DNA of 64,000 nt from NCBI RefSeq assembly GCF_001640805.2, contig NC_066842.1:21822075-21886074 (forward strand). The letters are read 5' to 3'. The notes below the pieces were generated by a model. The model was not told the origin of the DNA. It was given only the letters and a program-made list of their open reading frames with translations, and made no database searches. Each line of letters starts with the position of its first letter. Position 1 is the first letter of the stretch. Source of the stretch: Lates calcarifer (taxonomy: Eukaryota; Chordata; Actinopteri; Centropomidae). Positions 1 through 11,585 of the stretch are shown piece by piece. Position numbers and translations under genes: made by a program.

Positions 1-1477
1 TGTTATAGAAGATTTCTCCCAATTCTCTCTAACCCTCTCCTCATTTCTCCACCTTCCTGACTTTCTCCCACCGCTAACTCCTTTCCTCCTCTTTTTTTCC
101 TTACATCCCAGGTTGGTGTAACTACCCACTGGATCAGCTGGGCTTTTGGAGACGGATGGAGCAATTGATCGAATGCCTGACAGGGCAGAAACCTCGGTCA
201 GATGACCTGGCATGGGCCAAGAAGACCGACTGATAAACACACAAATACACACAAGGATGGATGGAGGAATGGTCTTGTAGATGGATGGATTGAGGGGAAA
301 CACACACACACATACACTCACTTACAATTTACTCATGTCTCTGTGCTTCTTGCTTTTTTGCTAAAGAGCAAACATTCTAGGAAACCGTGTTTGCAAAAAA
401 AAAAAAAAAAATTAAAAAAAAAAAAATCAAAGATTGATTGCTGTATGTGCTGGAGTCTGTAGTTTAACAAGCTTTGAACGCAGGAAGGTAAAAACATTAT
501 TAGACGAGAACGCTCTGCTGTAACAGCCAATCAGCTTTGTAGGCCTGTTTAACCAATGAGGTGTGGTGGTGTGTAGGTGTAGGAGGTTTCTGGAGGTTGG
601 GCTCTCCAGGAGTGACACCACACACACATACACACATACACACACACCTGTGCACAATAACACAGAAACAAGTTTGGAAATCAAATGTTCTGTCATTTCT
701 TCTTGTCTGTTATTTTTTTAAGTGTTAAGGTTGTTTTTTGAAAGTCCTTTCAAGAAACATCACCATCCTCTTTAAACTCTCATGGCTGCATTTACACACA
801 AGAAGGTGAAAATCTGATGATCGTGTGCTTTAGATTAAAGAATTTAAAAGTCAGACCTAATACACAGTTAAGACTCTTCTTCTGTGCCTGTGCTTCAGCT
901 AAGACGATCACACAGTGAGAGCCGGGCAGTGTAAGACTGGTGAGGACAGACATGTAAAAAAAGGTTTGACAAAACACACACTGTAGCTTCTGTAATAAAT
1001 TTCCTAGCACTGATATATACACACAACAGCAGTCAAGCTGCAGATGCATACTTACACACTGCATAGATCTAAGTACAACTTTAAATCATGTCATTCAGTT
1101 TTGGTTAAATGTTGACAGCACTGTTCAACCTACGTGTGCTTTGACAAACTGTAGAACTTTTCTTATGCAGACACTTTTCATTGATTGTTTATTACTGAGA
1201 GATGCTTTGGCAGTCCAGGTTTTTGTTACCTGAGGAATACAGAAATCTTCATGTACGAACATCAAAAGCTTCTAAATGAGATCAAGAATTAAATGGAGGT
1301 TTAATTAGAGGCTGTAATTCACTTGACTCCATTAGTTTAGAATTTTTAGCACAGGTGATCAGTTAGCTGTAGTAAAGAAGCAATTCCCCCCACCCCCACC
1401 CCCCACAGCTGAACCTTTGGATGGATATATTTATAAATAGTGATTAAGCAAGTTGAAGCAGGTCTAAAGTAGGTGGC
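1..1477. other. Intergenic, no gene recognised
   Basis: No frame here resembles a protein. It holds an A-rich run at about 397-426, a short CA-rich tract at about 618-650 and ordinary AT-rich sequence. The open frames seen on either strand run through these low-complexity tracts or show no composition or motif suggesting coding. Confidence 0.6.
1386..1404. repeat. C-rich tract (G-quadruplex-capable on minus strand)
   Basis: Three runs of five to six C are separated by single A residues. The complementary strand therefore has G-runs with one-base loops, which could fold as a G-quadruplex. The sequence shows this potential only; function is unknown. Confidence 0.6.
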
Positions 1478-1543
1478 AGACATGAAGACCCTGAAAGAGT
1501 CTTTGATTTTAAGGAATACTCTGGGAAGTATACTTCTGAGCTT

Positions 1544-1862
1544 TCTTGCCAAGAGTTAGATGAGAAGCCCGCAGCTGGTTAGCATTAAGACTGGACAGCT
1601 AGCATGGCTCTGTCCTAAGGTAATACAGTCCAACTACCAGCACCTCTAAAGCTCACTAATAAATACTTTTTGTTTAGTTCCAAAATCCTACGAAAACTGA
1701 AGAATGTGTTACCTTTGGACAGAACCAAGGTAACTGTTTTCACCTGTTTCCAGACTTTGTGTGAAGCTAACTTAGCTAGCTACTGACGGTAGCTTCATAT
1801 TTTACGTACAGACATGAGAGTGGTTTAGATGTTCTCCTCTGACTCTTGGCAATAAAGGTGGA
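1544..1862. mobile_element. Fold-back (MITE-like) dispersed repeat
   Basis: The two halves are imperfect inverted copies. GCCAAGAGTTAGA at 1548-1560 pairs with TCTGACTCTTGGC at 1838-1850, and the CTAGCATGGCTCTGTCC region (about 1600-1617) pairs with the GGACAGAACC region near 1718. The wording (repeated GCTAGC, CCAGCACCTCTAAAGCTCACTAAT in the loop) resembles a palindromic element I associate with many teleost genomes. There is no coding capacity. A short possible relative of one end lies near 25770-25815. Exact ends and target duplication were not resolved. Confidence 0.65.
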
Positions 1863-2929
1863 TGAAAATTCAGAGGGTCTGGCATGAAGTTTGGATGACA
1901 GGTTGACGATATATATGTTCTGAAGTGGCAGGGACTTAAGCTAAACCTTCATGGCAACAGTGACTTCTTCTTACTGTACCCCAAACACGCCTGCAGACAG
2001 AAATCTTTCTTGGAGGAGCTCTGTTTCCTGGAGGATGCTTGTGGCTGCCCCCAAAGACCATAAAATTAGTCCTACATGTGTGTTAGCATTAGCTTTTCAC
2101 CGACATGCTTGGACAGCTCAGGGCAGGGTTAGCTTAGCTGATCATTGTCTCCAAGTCCTGCTTCTTTTCACTTCACTATACATAGGAAAGCTTGAAAATA
2201 CTTTTTGTTACTTTTTTCTCAACAGAAAACTATTTTGTATCACAAAAAATCAAACATTTGCAGCCATTCATAAACAGTTGCAGTCATTCAAATCATGTTA
2301 GAAATTTCAATCCATGTTGTGTTCATATCCCAAGTCCTCTCATAGAAATGAAAAAGAAACCTCGTAAACTGTTTTGCAAGATGTTAATTGGTGCCGCAGT
2401 CTAACCCACTGTGCTGCATAAGTGACTGCAACTGTAAATATTAAACACTCGACAAAAAGAAATGTGTCACAAACTTCTAAACTTAAATCAGAGTCATTGA
2501 AGAATGCATGGCAACATTTTTCCATCAGTTTGTGTCGACTGATGTGAAAGGAGGGAAAAAAGAGAGAAAAAAACATTTTATTGCACTAAAGAGCAAAATT
2601 TAATTATTTTTCAGCAAAAAAAAAAAACAAACAAAAAACTGGACACCAAGTTGCTTATAGAATGCAAATAATGTCTTTAGTATCTCTGGTTTTTGTTTAC
2701 ATTTCATACTGTGACACATGCACTTTAGTTGGCTGTTACTAACTCTGTACTAGAGTCTAGCTGCTTGACTTGTAGTTTTATTTCTAGGCTGGAAATCCCT
2801 TCAGTCATAGAAGGTCAATAATAACAGCACTTTATTGTTTTACTAAGTAAATGTTTGAAAAAGTTGTCCTGTAAGCACCTGTTCACTTATGATCACATAT
2901 ATACAGATAAAATCATGTATCACTTGCAT

Positions 2930-2930
<1 letters not shown>

Positions 2931-2965
<35 letters not shown>
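2931..2965. repeat. (CA)n microsatellite
   Basis: About 17 uninterrupted CA units, directly visible. The frame crossing it (2889-3104) is an artefact of the repeat. Confidence 0.95.
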
Positions 2966-2969
<4 letters not shown>

Positions 2970-3648
2970 TCTCTTGAATGCAGTCATACACAAACAGACA
3001 AACATACACACACATGCTCTCACATTGTGTTCTCTTGTTTTCTCTGGCTTCATAATTTTCTATTTTTTTATCAACGGATCAAGCCTTGTATAGTTAAATT
3101 CTGACGTTCCATTTTGCAGCTCAACGCTCGCTGCTCGTCTGCCTTAATGTTTTTATCTGCTCTTTGATTTAAATAAAGGTTTATTAACTCCAAATGTTCA
3201 CTTGCTTTGGTTATCCTTAATGTTAAGAACATGCATTTGAAGATATCTCTGTTCAGTAAGTACCTTGGATATAGGAGAGCAGAATAGCAAACTCCTCTCT
3301 CCAACAGTGCAGCAAATACCAGTCTGATCTAATAAGAAACCTTGTGCCATTTTTTATCTTCCCAGGATCTGCAGGAGCTGCACTGCTCAGATGACAAAAT
3401 GTTAAGTTTTATGTGTCACATGATTTTAATGCTGTTATAGAGAGTCCTATTTGGCCTTCTTTAGCTTTGGAAGTTTACGAAGCCTGTTGATCCAAGGATA
3501 TGTGCAGACATGTGGCTACTGGATGAGCACTTTTCATTAATCTTAAAGCATATTTTTTTTGTCCAGGAATAATGCTGTGCTTGCTCAAAAGTTTGATTTG
3601 AGGGAAATGCAATGCACTGTTAGTTAAATGCCACTGCTGAACCACCAG

Positions 3649-3661
3649 CGCCCTCTAGTGT
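3649..3661 (-). promoter_or_regulatory. CTCF-like motif (12 of 13)
   Basis: CGCCCTCTAGTGT fits the reverse form of the vertebrate CTCF core (YGCCMYCTRSTGG) at 12 of 13 positions. Motif-only evidence; occupancy is unknown. Confidence 0.3.
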
Positions 3662-4939
3662 CATGTTCAAGTCTCTGCTCTTGACTGCCGAGGTCAGAGA
3701 TTCACCCTCGTTCTGCTCTATGTGGTGTCTGGCATCATGACCTCCCGGATAGGTTCAGTGATTTTCACCATCCAGAGCTATCTCCCCAGAAAGCAGAGCC
3801 CCTGTTGGGGCCCAGCTGCTGCAGCAGCCCCTGTGGATCCTGCTGTGAGCTGAAGGCAGGGCCAGTGCCAGGGAGGAGGGACAGGAAGGTAATTAGAAAG
3901 AAGAACAGACAAGGACGGGAGGCAAATAGGTGGGAGGAGGGGCAGAGACAGGTACTGACAGGAGTGAAAGAGAAGATTGTTATGCATCAATATAATAGTT
4001 GCCTCCTGGGTTAAGAGTGTGTGGACTGTTGGAGGACTGAGGAATTTGTTGGATTCATCTGACCAGCATTACTGCTGCCTGCTAGTGGACTGAGTGATAT
4101 CATAGCAAGATGAATGTATTGTTTTTAGTTGGTGGTAGTAGTAGTGATATCCAGTCATAGAGTCATAGAGACTATACCAGACATTTATATATCATAGAAA
4201 CATAATGACATGATATTGCAGTATTAGCTAACCAAAGGTGCTGTTGCTACATAGAATGGAAAAATATTACATTGATAGAAAATTAAAAAAAAATAAAGAC
4301 TAGGTTACTGTCATCTATTTGCAGAGCTTTAAAAACTGTAAAACTGTTTTAATTCCAGAGAATGTTATATGAATCATCTAATTTGAATTTTGTTGATCCA
4401 TTATGAACAAAACTACAAACCTACAACCATGCCAGCTGTTCTGTGAGGCTGTACTCAGTAGGTGATTTATTGTTTTTTTAAGAGGGGAGATGGCCCAATG
4501 GGAGCAACCCCCTCCCCTGCCTCCACACCACCAACCAACACACACAAGACAAAGGGTGGGACTGAGAGAAAAAGACACAATTAGAAATCTGTCTGCTAAT
4601 TCAGCACCATGGACAGCACCATGGATTTATCAGATACACAGCACACACTACTGATATTTCAGAGTCATGGTTGGAGCCATAGAATCTAACTTGAACAAAC
4701 CTAAGTCAGATAAAGGATCAATGAGTCTGGCGGTACAGACTTGCAAATTCAACAACCTGTCTGCTCCCGCACTCTCTCTGCTACTAGGGGATAAGAGAGG
4801 AGGATAACAAGGGGGAGAGCATCCCACCTCATCTTCCTTTTATTGCCTACTGGCTGTACCTAAGCACAGCAGTGCTTCATCTAATAGTTAACTTGTTCAC
4901 AATGACAATACTAATGTGAGTTTTAGCAGGTATAATGTT

Positions 4940-5110
4940 AACTATCTCACCAGAGTTGTTTGTCCTGCTTGGGGCCATAAATGTGTGTATCAAATTTCAT
5001 GACAATTGATCCAAAAGTTGCTGAGATATTTCACTAGAAACCAAAAATTTTTATCTCATGGTCGTCAGAAGATCATCAAAGTTTTTAAGGTATATCCTCT
5101 GGGGACCGTA
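4940..5110. repeat. Dispersed teleost-type repeat, copy 1
   Basis: Contains phrases such as CAAATTTCATGACAATTGATCC, GCTGAGATATTTCA and CCTCTGGGGACC. The same phrases recur in two other places in this window (29170-29262 and, reversed, 55090-55300). I associate this wording with a high-copy non-coding teleost repeat but cannot name its class. Confidence 0.6.
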
Positions 5111-5114
5111 TATG

Positions 5115-5147
5115 TTTGGTTCTAACTATATATTAGTTAGAACCAAA
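5115..5147. other. Perfect 14-bp inverted repeat, 5-nt loop
   Basis: Arms 5115-5128 (TTTGGTTCTAACTA) and 5134-5147 are exact reverse complements around TATAT. It begins just after the dispersed repeat at 4940-5110, so it may belong to an insertion end. No run of T follows that would suggest an RNA polymerase III product. Confidence 0.8.
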
Positions 5148-5149
5148 AG

Positions 5150-6538
5150 CTAAATTCAAGCACACTTAAAATCATCAATCACTGTTCCAAACATGATTGA
5201 GGTGAACAAGTGATGGATTGTCACACTGAGGAAAAACACAGACACTCTAAATGAGGCTGCAACCTCATATCATTTCACCAAGTTATTTGGCCTAGTAAGA
5301 TTGCTAACTCAGAATTTGATTAGCAAAATGTTGACATAGTTTTCAATATTTAAGCTTGCCATTTTTAGGTTCTCAATTATTCTCCAGCAAGTCAGCCTCT
5401 CTGAGTTCTGCAATAGTAACAGTTGCTACATACAGTAGGAAATGTTTGAAAGCCTGTATCTGGATGTTTGTGGTGGGACAGTCACTGCAGCCACTATAAG
5501 TTGTAATGTGAAGATTTCCTTCCTATTCATCCCATTACGAAAAACAGATCAGTTCCTTTGTTGGGTAAAGTAGTATAAGAGGGAACTGTATATTAGCATC
5601 TCCTACACTCAAACATAGAGACTTTTTCTGTTGTACCTGAGTGTGAACATGTGCACACACCAGGGGATATGACATGTTGCAGAACTCTGACTGATCTCAC
5701 ACATCTTCATATAGCTCACAGTAAGAGCTCCTTTGTCATTCCCACATTACTGCCATCACTTCCACTGTTACACCCAGCGCTAACAAGACACGCATGCAAG
5801 AAGACCTTCCTCTTCTTCACACACACACCCCCGCTCTCTCTGCATGGTGGTGACATATTGGATCTCACTATGCTGATGTGCTTGGCTGATCAGTGCCTCA
5901 TGCTGGCAGCTATTAAAGTTTCTATCAGACATACTGAGAAACAAGGGTTGATGGCAACACTTGCAGCAGTTTGATGCAGAGACATGAATGTGCAGCTTTT
6001 AAGTTGATACTTCATTATAATATGAAAGTTACAGTTTTTTCTAACCAAGCAGTGGTAAAGCAGCGCGCAAAGAGATTAAATGTCTGCCGTAGAGCTCATT
6101 TCATGTCACATAGAAATTCTACTTCACATTATGTAATTAATATAAGATCTTAGCCCGTCTGGAGAATCCATCCATCTATCTATCTATCTATCTGGAAGTG
6201 TATGTGAAATGCATTTCTTTACACTGGCTCACCAAAGCAGCTTTTGTCTTCCAGAAATTCTAAAACAACACGATAATGACTTTTTGGAAAGTTCGGAAAA
6301 CTTCATTGGAGCTGGCTGTAGCAGCAACATCTACTGTCTTTGGTTTGAGGGGACAGAGGTGTAAACTGTTCCACTGTAGGTGTGTGCACTTGTGTGTGTA
6401 CTCATTGTCTTCACCAGTGTAACTTGTACATTTATCACAGACACTGTGGTGACCCCTCAGGGTTTGTAGACACTGGCTATTTTGCAACTTTGGGAACAAG
6501 AGGCTACATGTTCTGCTCCATGCTGATATGACTGCATC
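5150..6538. other. Intergenic, no gene recognised
   Basis: No exon-like or conserved protein pattern seen. The 107-codon frame at 5651-5974 and the 79-codon minus frame at 6260-6499 show no recognisable motif. A short ATCT tract lies at about 6172-6193. Confidence 0.5.
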
Positions 6539-6539
6539 C

Positions 6540-7335
6540 CATCATCATCCTCAGATATGTTATCTGCACATTCATGTTCTACCACATCCAGAGGTTTTCT
6601 ATTGGATTATGTTGGATCTGGTGAGTGGTGAGGCCACTGAAGTACACTGAACTCACATTCATAAAAACAATTTGAAATGATTTTTGCTTTGTGACATGGT
6701 GCATTGTAATGCAGGAAGTAGCATGGTCAGCAACAATACTGACATTATCATTCAAACCACGATTGATTGGTACTGAGGGGCCCAAAGTGTGCCTAGAAAA
6801 ATATTTCCCTAAACCAGTACACCGTCAGCAGCAGCCTGTACTGTGGACAGAAAGAAGGTTGGATCTATGGGTTTGTGCTGTTGACTCTGACACTGCTGAT
6901 TCATCAGATCAGGCTACATGTTTCCATTCTTCAGCTGTCCAGTTTTGGTGCACCTGTGCACACTGCAGCCTCAGATTCCAGGTCTTGGCTGACAGGAGTG
7001 GAATTCGACATGGTCTTCTGCTTTTGTTTTCCGCCCACCAAAGTTGTAAAGAATTGTTCTCTTTCTGTCAGCTCCAAACACTCTTATCGTTTTCCTCTGA
7101 CCTGTCTCATCAACATGATGTTGTTCTGTTCCCAGAACTGCCACTGAGTGGATGTTTTTGGTTTTAAACTCTAGAGACTGTTGTGCATGAAAAGCAACAG
7201 AAGTTTCAGAAATACTCAAACCACTGAAGCTCCTGATCTGTATCTGCATCATTTTATGTACTGCACTGCTGCTACATGATTTGCTGATTGGAAAATTGCA
7301 TGCAAGTATGTAAACAGATGTTCCTAATAAAGTTT
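6540..7335 (-). mobile_element. Degraded Tc1-like DNA transposon
   Basis: Read on the minus strand, this segment carries transposase-like phrases in the order expected for Tc1/mariner transposases, so it is one decayed element and not a host gene. The end near 7324-7333 reads CCTAATAAAG, which resembles the terminal sequence common in this teleost Tc1 group (CCTAATAAAGTGG). The other end is vague. There is no intact reading frame, so it is not autonomous. The 158-codon plus-strand frame (6691-7167) is antisense to the old transposase. Confidence 0.75.
6579..7290 (-). pseudogene. Tc1-like transposase remnant
   Basis: On the minus strand, the upstream segment (about 7240-6975) gives the helix-turn-helix part: GLSISET, then DETGQR and GADRK, aligning with the DNA-binding half of Tc1-family transposases. 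The downstream segment, in another frame, gives GPSVPI, SIVADH (6723-6740) and NPIENLW (6588-6608). The last is the diagnostic block close to the third catalytic acidic residue. Between them the reading is broken by frameshifts and stops, and the catalytic aspartate blocks are not readable. Family assignment rests on these short matches from general knowledge of the family; no alignment was run. Confidence 0.75.
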
Positions 7336-7575
7336 TTAAAAGATAGTTTGCATCTGTTTCCAATACAATTTTGAGCTATTAGAGAGATTCAGCCCAGCTC
7401 ATCCCAGATGTGTCTAAGTTGGTTCATCAGGGTTTAAAAAAAGTGAAGAGTGGAAGTAACAGAACCTTGACTCCTATCTAATGACATCTGTAAGTGTGGC
7501 TACAGGTGACTTTTGTCAGAGATGTGAGGTGTGATCCTCAGATCGAGGTGTGTTCACACCCTTCACAGTGGCTTG

Positions 7576-7576
<1 letters not shown>

Positions 7577-7627
<51 letters not shown>
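7577..7627. repeat. (TG)n microsatellite
   Basis: About 25 TG units without interruption. Confidence 0.95.
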
Positions 7628-7628
<1 letters not shown>

Positions 7629-9290
7629 TGTGCACCTGAATGCATATAAGAATGTGTTTGAGTGTTGCAATTTTTTATTTGGTGTGGATGTATGTGTGTG
7701 TGTCTGAAGACTGAGCTGTGTGTCTGTGGCTCACCTGCAGGTGCCTGTACAAGTGAGAAAGCCAATTATGAGACCTGGCAGTTAAAACAATGAGGCATCA
7801 GAGACTTATCACCTTCAACACACAACTTTGGTCAAAATGAAATGCTCACTGAGTTTTGTTTGCAGTTCTCTTAAATGGAAGCGCTCCAGAAATCTGAATG
7901 CACTTAACTTAAAGTCTGGTGATGTTCTATGTCTTCTTATTGTTGATAAATCTAGTTAAATACAAAAACCAGCAATGTCTGTCTCTCTGACTCCCTGTTC
8001 ATGCCTATGGCACTCAGCTCCAATCCAATCAGCTCCTACTGAAGAAATACATTTTTAAAAAGGCTCACAATTGCATTGCATTATTTATTTATCTTTTTTA
8101 AAAAGGCTAAATGATTTCAGCTGGGCACTGTAGCTCTTAATACACATTATTCCAACCCGGTGAGATAGGGCAATTGTTTGAGACTATTTTCAAAGATTAA
8201 TACTCTTGGTGAGTTAGTGATCATACACTTCAGCAGGACAGTATATGTGGAAGTGACGCAAAAAAAACTACAGTGGCCTTGTTAATGACAGAATTTCACT
8301 CAGCACAATAAGTACAAATCTTCAGCCATCTCTACAGAGTTCACAGCAGGTGACACATTTAAAAAAAAAAAAAATTATTAATATATTTTCAAGCAACTAA
8401 CAACTTAATAATTGGCTATACAGTTCTTTTAATTATGGGCCACAAAACGACATAACAGACTTTTATATGGACCAGTGTTTAAACATTTTATTCCTACATA
8501 GATACAACACTATAAAAGATGAATACATAAAATGTAAAAGTTATATAGTCATGTAATAGCAACAACCAAAATGATTTCATTTCCAGGTCCAGCTGTCTGA
8601 CCCAGGCTGACACACTCATCTGTCTGGATTTCTACAAACCATCACTGACGTTTCCTATTAGTGAGTGATTTAATGAGCATTAAATTCTTTTTAGTGAACC
8701 TTTTAACTGAACTGAACCAAAAAACAAACAGTTAACAAAAAACAAACAAACAAAAAAATATATTTTCTTATGGAAACTTCACCACAAACGAGACACATGC
8801 TAAGACTGAATGTTCTGGTATTTCCATGGAAAGAAGCTATCTGAACCACCCTGGTTTCCTGAAAACCACAGTGCACCCTGGGAGTTCCTCTTGGCCTAAC
8901 ATACTTCAGCTGAGTTTTAGAGATAGCTTAAATGAGTTAAGAACAAGTAATTTTTCAACAAGAAATCGCAGCTCAAAATATGCTCCACCAAACTTTTGAG
9001 AAGACAATAAAACTAGTAATTATACCTGCATAAATACATGTCTCCATTATATTTATGTTAAATAAACTCGCTCCTGTTGCTTTTCCTTCCATGCTGAATC
9101 TCCTGTAGCTAGGGAGACAAAAATAACAAACAAACAAAAATATATTTTCACACATCTGGATTTTCATAGGTCTCGTAGGTTGCTGCTGTATTTCTGAGGC
9201 ATGTGGAGAGGGGTGAGAGGAGTTGTGGAGAATGTCACACAATGCTGTTGTCACTGATGAAGGAGAGCCTAGCAGGCCAAGTTGTTGTGA

Positions 9291-9303
9291 TGCCACCTGC
9301 TGG
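9291..9303 (-). promoter_or_regulatory. CTCF-like motif (13 of 13)
   Basis: TGCCACCTGCTGG fits YGCCMYCTRSTGG, the reverse of the vertebrate CTCF core, at every position. If functional it would pair with the plus-strand site at 12803-12815 in diverging orientation. Motif-only evidence. Confidence 0.4.
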
Positions 9304-10625
9304 TTGCATTCAAAACACTGACACTACAGTATGGATGTGTTTACTGTAGGTTGCAATGTGTGAGCAGCTATAAAACAGTATACATGTGTTTAGTGGTTTA
9401 GCTTAAGGTAAATATGTAGCTTCATAGTTGTATTATTTTACACAATTTTTAATAGTTTTCATTTCCAGACCACTGTAAGCTTGCTGTGTGTCTACAACAC
9501 GTGTAGTAAAGTAATGGATGTTTCTTCTGATGATAATGAAAACACTGCTAATCTTAAGGAAGGCTAGTATCCACTAAAATTAATGATGATAAAGGTTACT
9601 GGGAGCAGTTGATGAGTGATCTCTGGTACAAGGTGCCACCAAGACTCTACAAAGGAAATCTGACTGTAACATATCAGTGTGACTAATCAGTCGTTGATTG
9701 AACTTAATATCTTATATTTATTGAACTTAAGTTGCGTGCTAACTTTGAAGAGTTGATTCAAGTTTAGTTCAGTTTTCTGAGATTTTCAAGGCAGTGGAGT
9801 AACTTTTTTTAAAATTTTAAACTGAACCACCTCATAATGTTTTATAGTGTGAGGGTATGGGAATGTCAGTATATGAGGAGAACAGGATAAAGTGAACAGA
9901 ACAGAACAAACATCACTGGACACTATGATTTGGTTTGCTTCATTTTTAGACTTGTAATCTTCTGGCACTTATTGAAGTACTGTCAGCTGAGGCAATTTAT
10001 TAAACTTCTCACAGCTTCCTCTGGTAATACCCAGTGCCTGCAAACAGACTTCAACGTACTTTTTTTTATTTTGTATGGTAACAGTTCATTACTAATCTAT
10101 AAAGAAATGCTAACATAATGAAGAACATGATTGATGGCTATATTAATGTGTCTTACTGTAAAGTGGTGCGAACCACACAGCTCATTTACATGTAGGAACC
10201 TGCTAATTTTTCTCAAATGCTACCATTACTATTAGTGTTACAGTTATTTATTACTGTTTATTTTGCTGACAGCAGAAACAGCCAAATATGTAAATTTAAA
10301 CAAACAGTGTGACAGGTTTAAAACAATATTCCATGCATACTTTGTATGTCTTTCTTAGTATCTAAACAATTAAATTAGTCGCATGTCATATTTGTATTCA
10401 GCAGTGCGGTAGACGAATCTGATAGGGTAGGGGTGATGGGTGAGGATAAGGAGAGTGAAGGGGGTGGAGAGTGAGTGTGAGGATCAGGGTGGGAAAAAGG
10501 GGGTGTTGTTTGTATCATGGGACCTGGTGATGAATAGCTGACACAGGGCTACAGGGACCCGGGCACTGTCAAACTGTCATACCACTCCCACTCACACAGG
10601 CTGGGAATGCTAATTAGACATGTGC

Positions 10626-10628
<3 letters not shown>

Positions 10629-10659
<31 letters not shown>
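10629..10659. repeat. (GT)n microsatellite
   Basis: About 15 GT units, directly visible. Confidence 0.95.
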
Positions 10660-10660
<1 letters not shown>

Positions 10661-11175
10661 CCAATGAACTCATGAGTTGGAACTGTTCTTGTGTCATTGC
10701 CAGCATGATTGAGGAGAGTCAGAGTCAGTTGTTACGGAGTAAATCCTTTATAAAATCTAAGAATTAAAAGGATTTTGTACATATGTTCCCAAAAAACACT
10801 GTTGTGACAGTGGTTGACCTTCCACCCTCTGCTCAATTGTGAACAAATGGGCTGTGATTTCAGCTTCCAACTTCAGAGTAATTCCAACCTTCCAAACTAA
10901 AACCTGGTGTTTTAAGAAGAAGCTTAGTGATCCAGTCTTTATTTGGAGGACAGGAAGTACTCCTTAAATGATGCATGCATAAATTTGTTGATTTATTAAT
11001 TATGTCAGAAATAAAATTGATTCAGCTGCAACTACACAGTAGCATAAGTTAATTTATGTGGCTCTGATCGGATGTCCTAAACTGTGACAATGTACCAACA
11101 ATTCTAGCTTGTACATTGGTGGGTGTATCAGGGTGGAGTTCCTGTATGTGGTTGTGTGATTTTTTTGCTTGCTCC

Positions 11176-11232
11176 ACAAACAAACAAACAAACAAACAAA
11201 CAAACAAACAAACAAACAAACAAACAAACAAA
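11176..11232. repeat. (CAAA)n microsatellite
   Basis: About 14 near-perfect CAAA units. Both strands translate into periodic peptides (QTNK or CLFV), which explains the open frames crossing it. Confidence 0.95.
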
Positions 11233-11546
11233 AACTAAAAGCCTGGACAGAGATTTTTTATGTTATATATTTTTGCATTTGGAGTGTGCTTCACAAATAA
11301 ATTAAATTTGCCTTCCCAACTGGATAATACTTTTTGTTATCAACTGGAAGCCCTTTTTTTGCCCTTTTATTTTACATGTATATTATATCATATACAGTAT
11401 AATACATGTTTGTCTTTTCATACTTGATTTTTACAGTCAGCCAATAAAAAGTGGGTAGATTTCAGCCTGATCCCAATAGAAATGTGCTGTTATTTGTCCT
11501 AAAATCAACTTTCTTCTGATTTACAGAAAATAGTTACTGCTGTACT

Positions 11547-11585
11547 ATTTCTTTAAGAGTATAGTTGGTATACTCTTAAAGAAAT
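11547..11585. other. Perfect 17-bp inverted repeat, 5-nt loop
   Basis: Arms 11547-11563 (ATTTCTTTAAGAGTATA) and 11569-11585 are exact reverse complements around GTTGG. As RNA it would form an AU-rich 17-bp stem; as DNA a small cruciform. No transposon ends were recognised beside it. It is shorter than a normal microRNA precursor stem. Confidence 0.85.

Larger units (their letters stand above)
1863..4930. other. Intergenic, no gene recognised
   Basis: AT-rich sequence with several open frames of 65-116 codons that lack recognisable motifs. The frame at 1951-2301 begins near the fold-back repeat and has no domain-like pattern. A (CA)n tract lies at 2931-2965 and a CTCF-like site at 3649-3661. 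Confidence 0.55.
7628..11175. other. Intergenic, no gene recognised
   Basis: AT-rich, no recognisable protein. It holds a CTCF-like site (9291-9303), a G-rich patch at about 10420-10505, a repeat-free patch at 10520-10620 with two nearby CTGTCA words, and a (GT)n tract at 10629-10659. Confidence 0.5.

Noticed and set aside
6691..7167. 158-codon plus-strand open frame
   Set aside because: It is antisense to the Tc1 transposase remnant and shows no protein motif of its own.
10420..10505. G-rich patch considered as a G-quadruplex
   Set aside because: The G-runs are too irregular and the loops too long for a confident call.
11176..11232. Periodic repeat considered as a CRISPR or satellite array
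   Set aside because: It is a simple CAAA microsatellite with no spacers.
11547..11585. Hairpin considered as a microRNA precursor
   Set aside because: The 17-bp stem is too short for a normal pre-miRNA and pairing does not extend beyond it.
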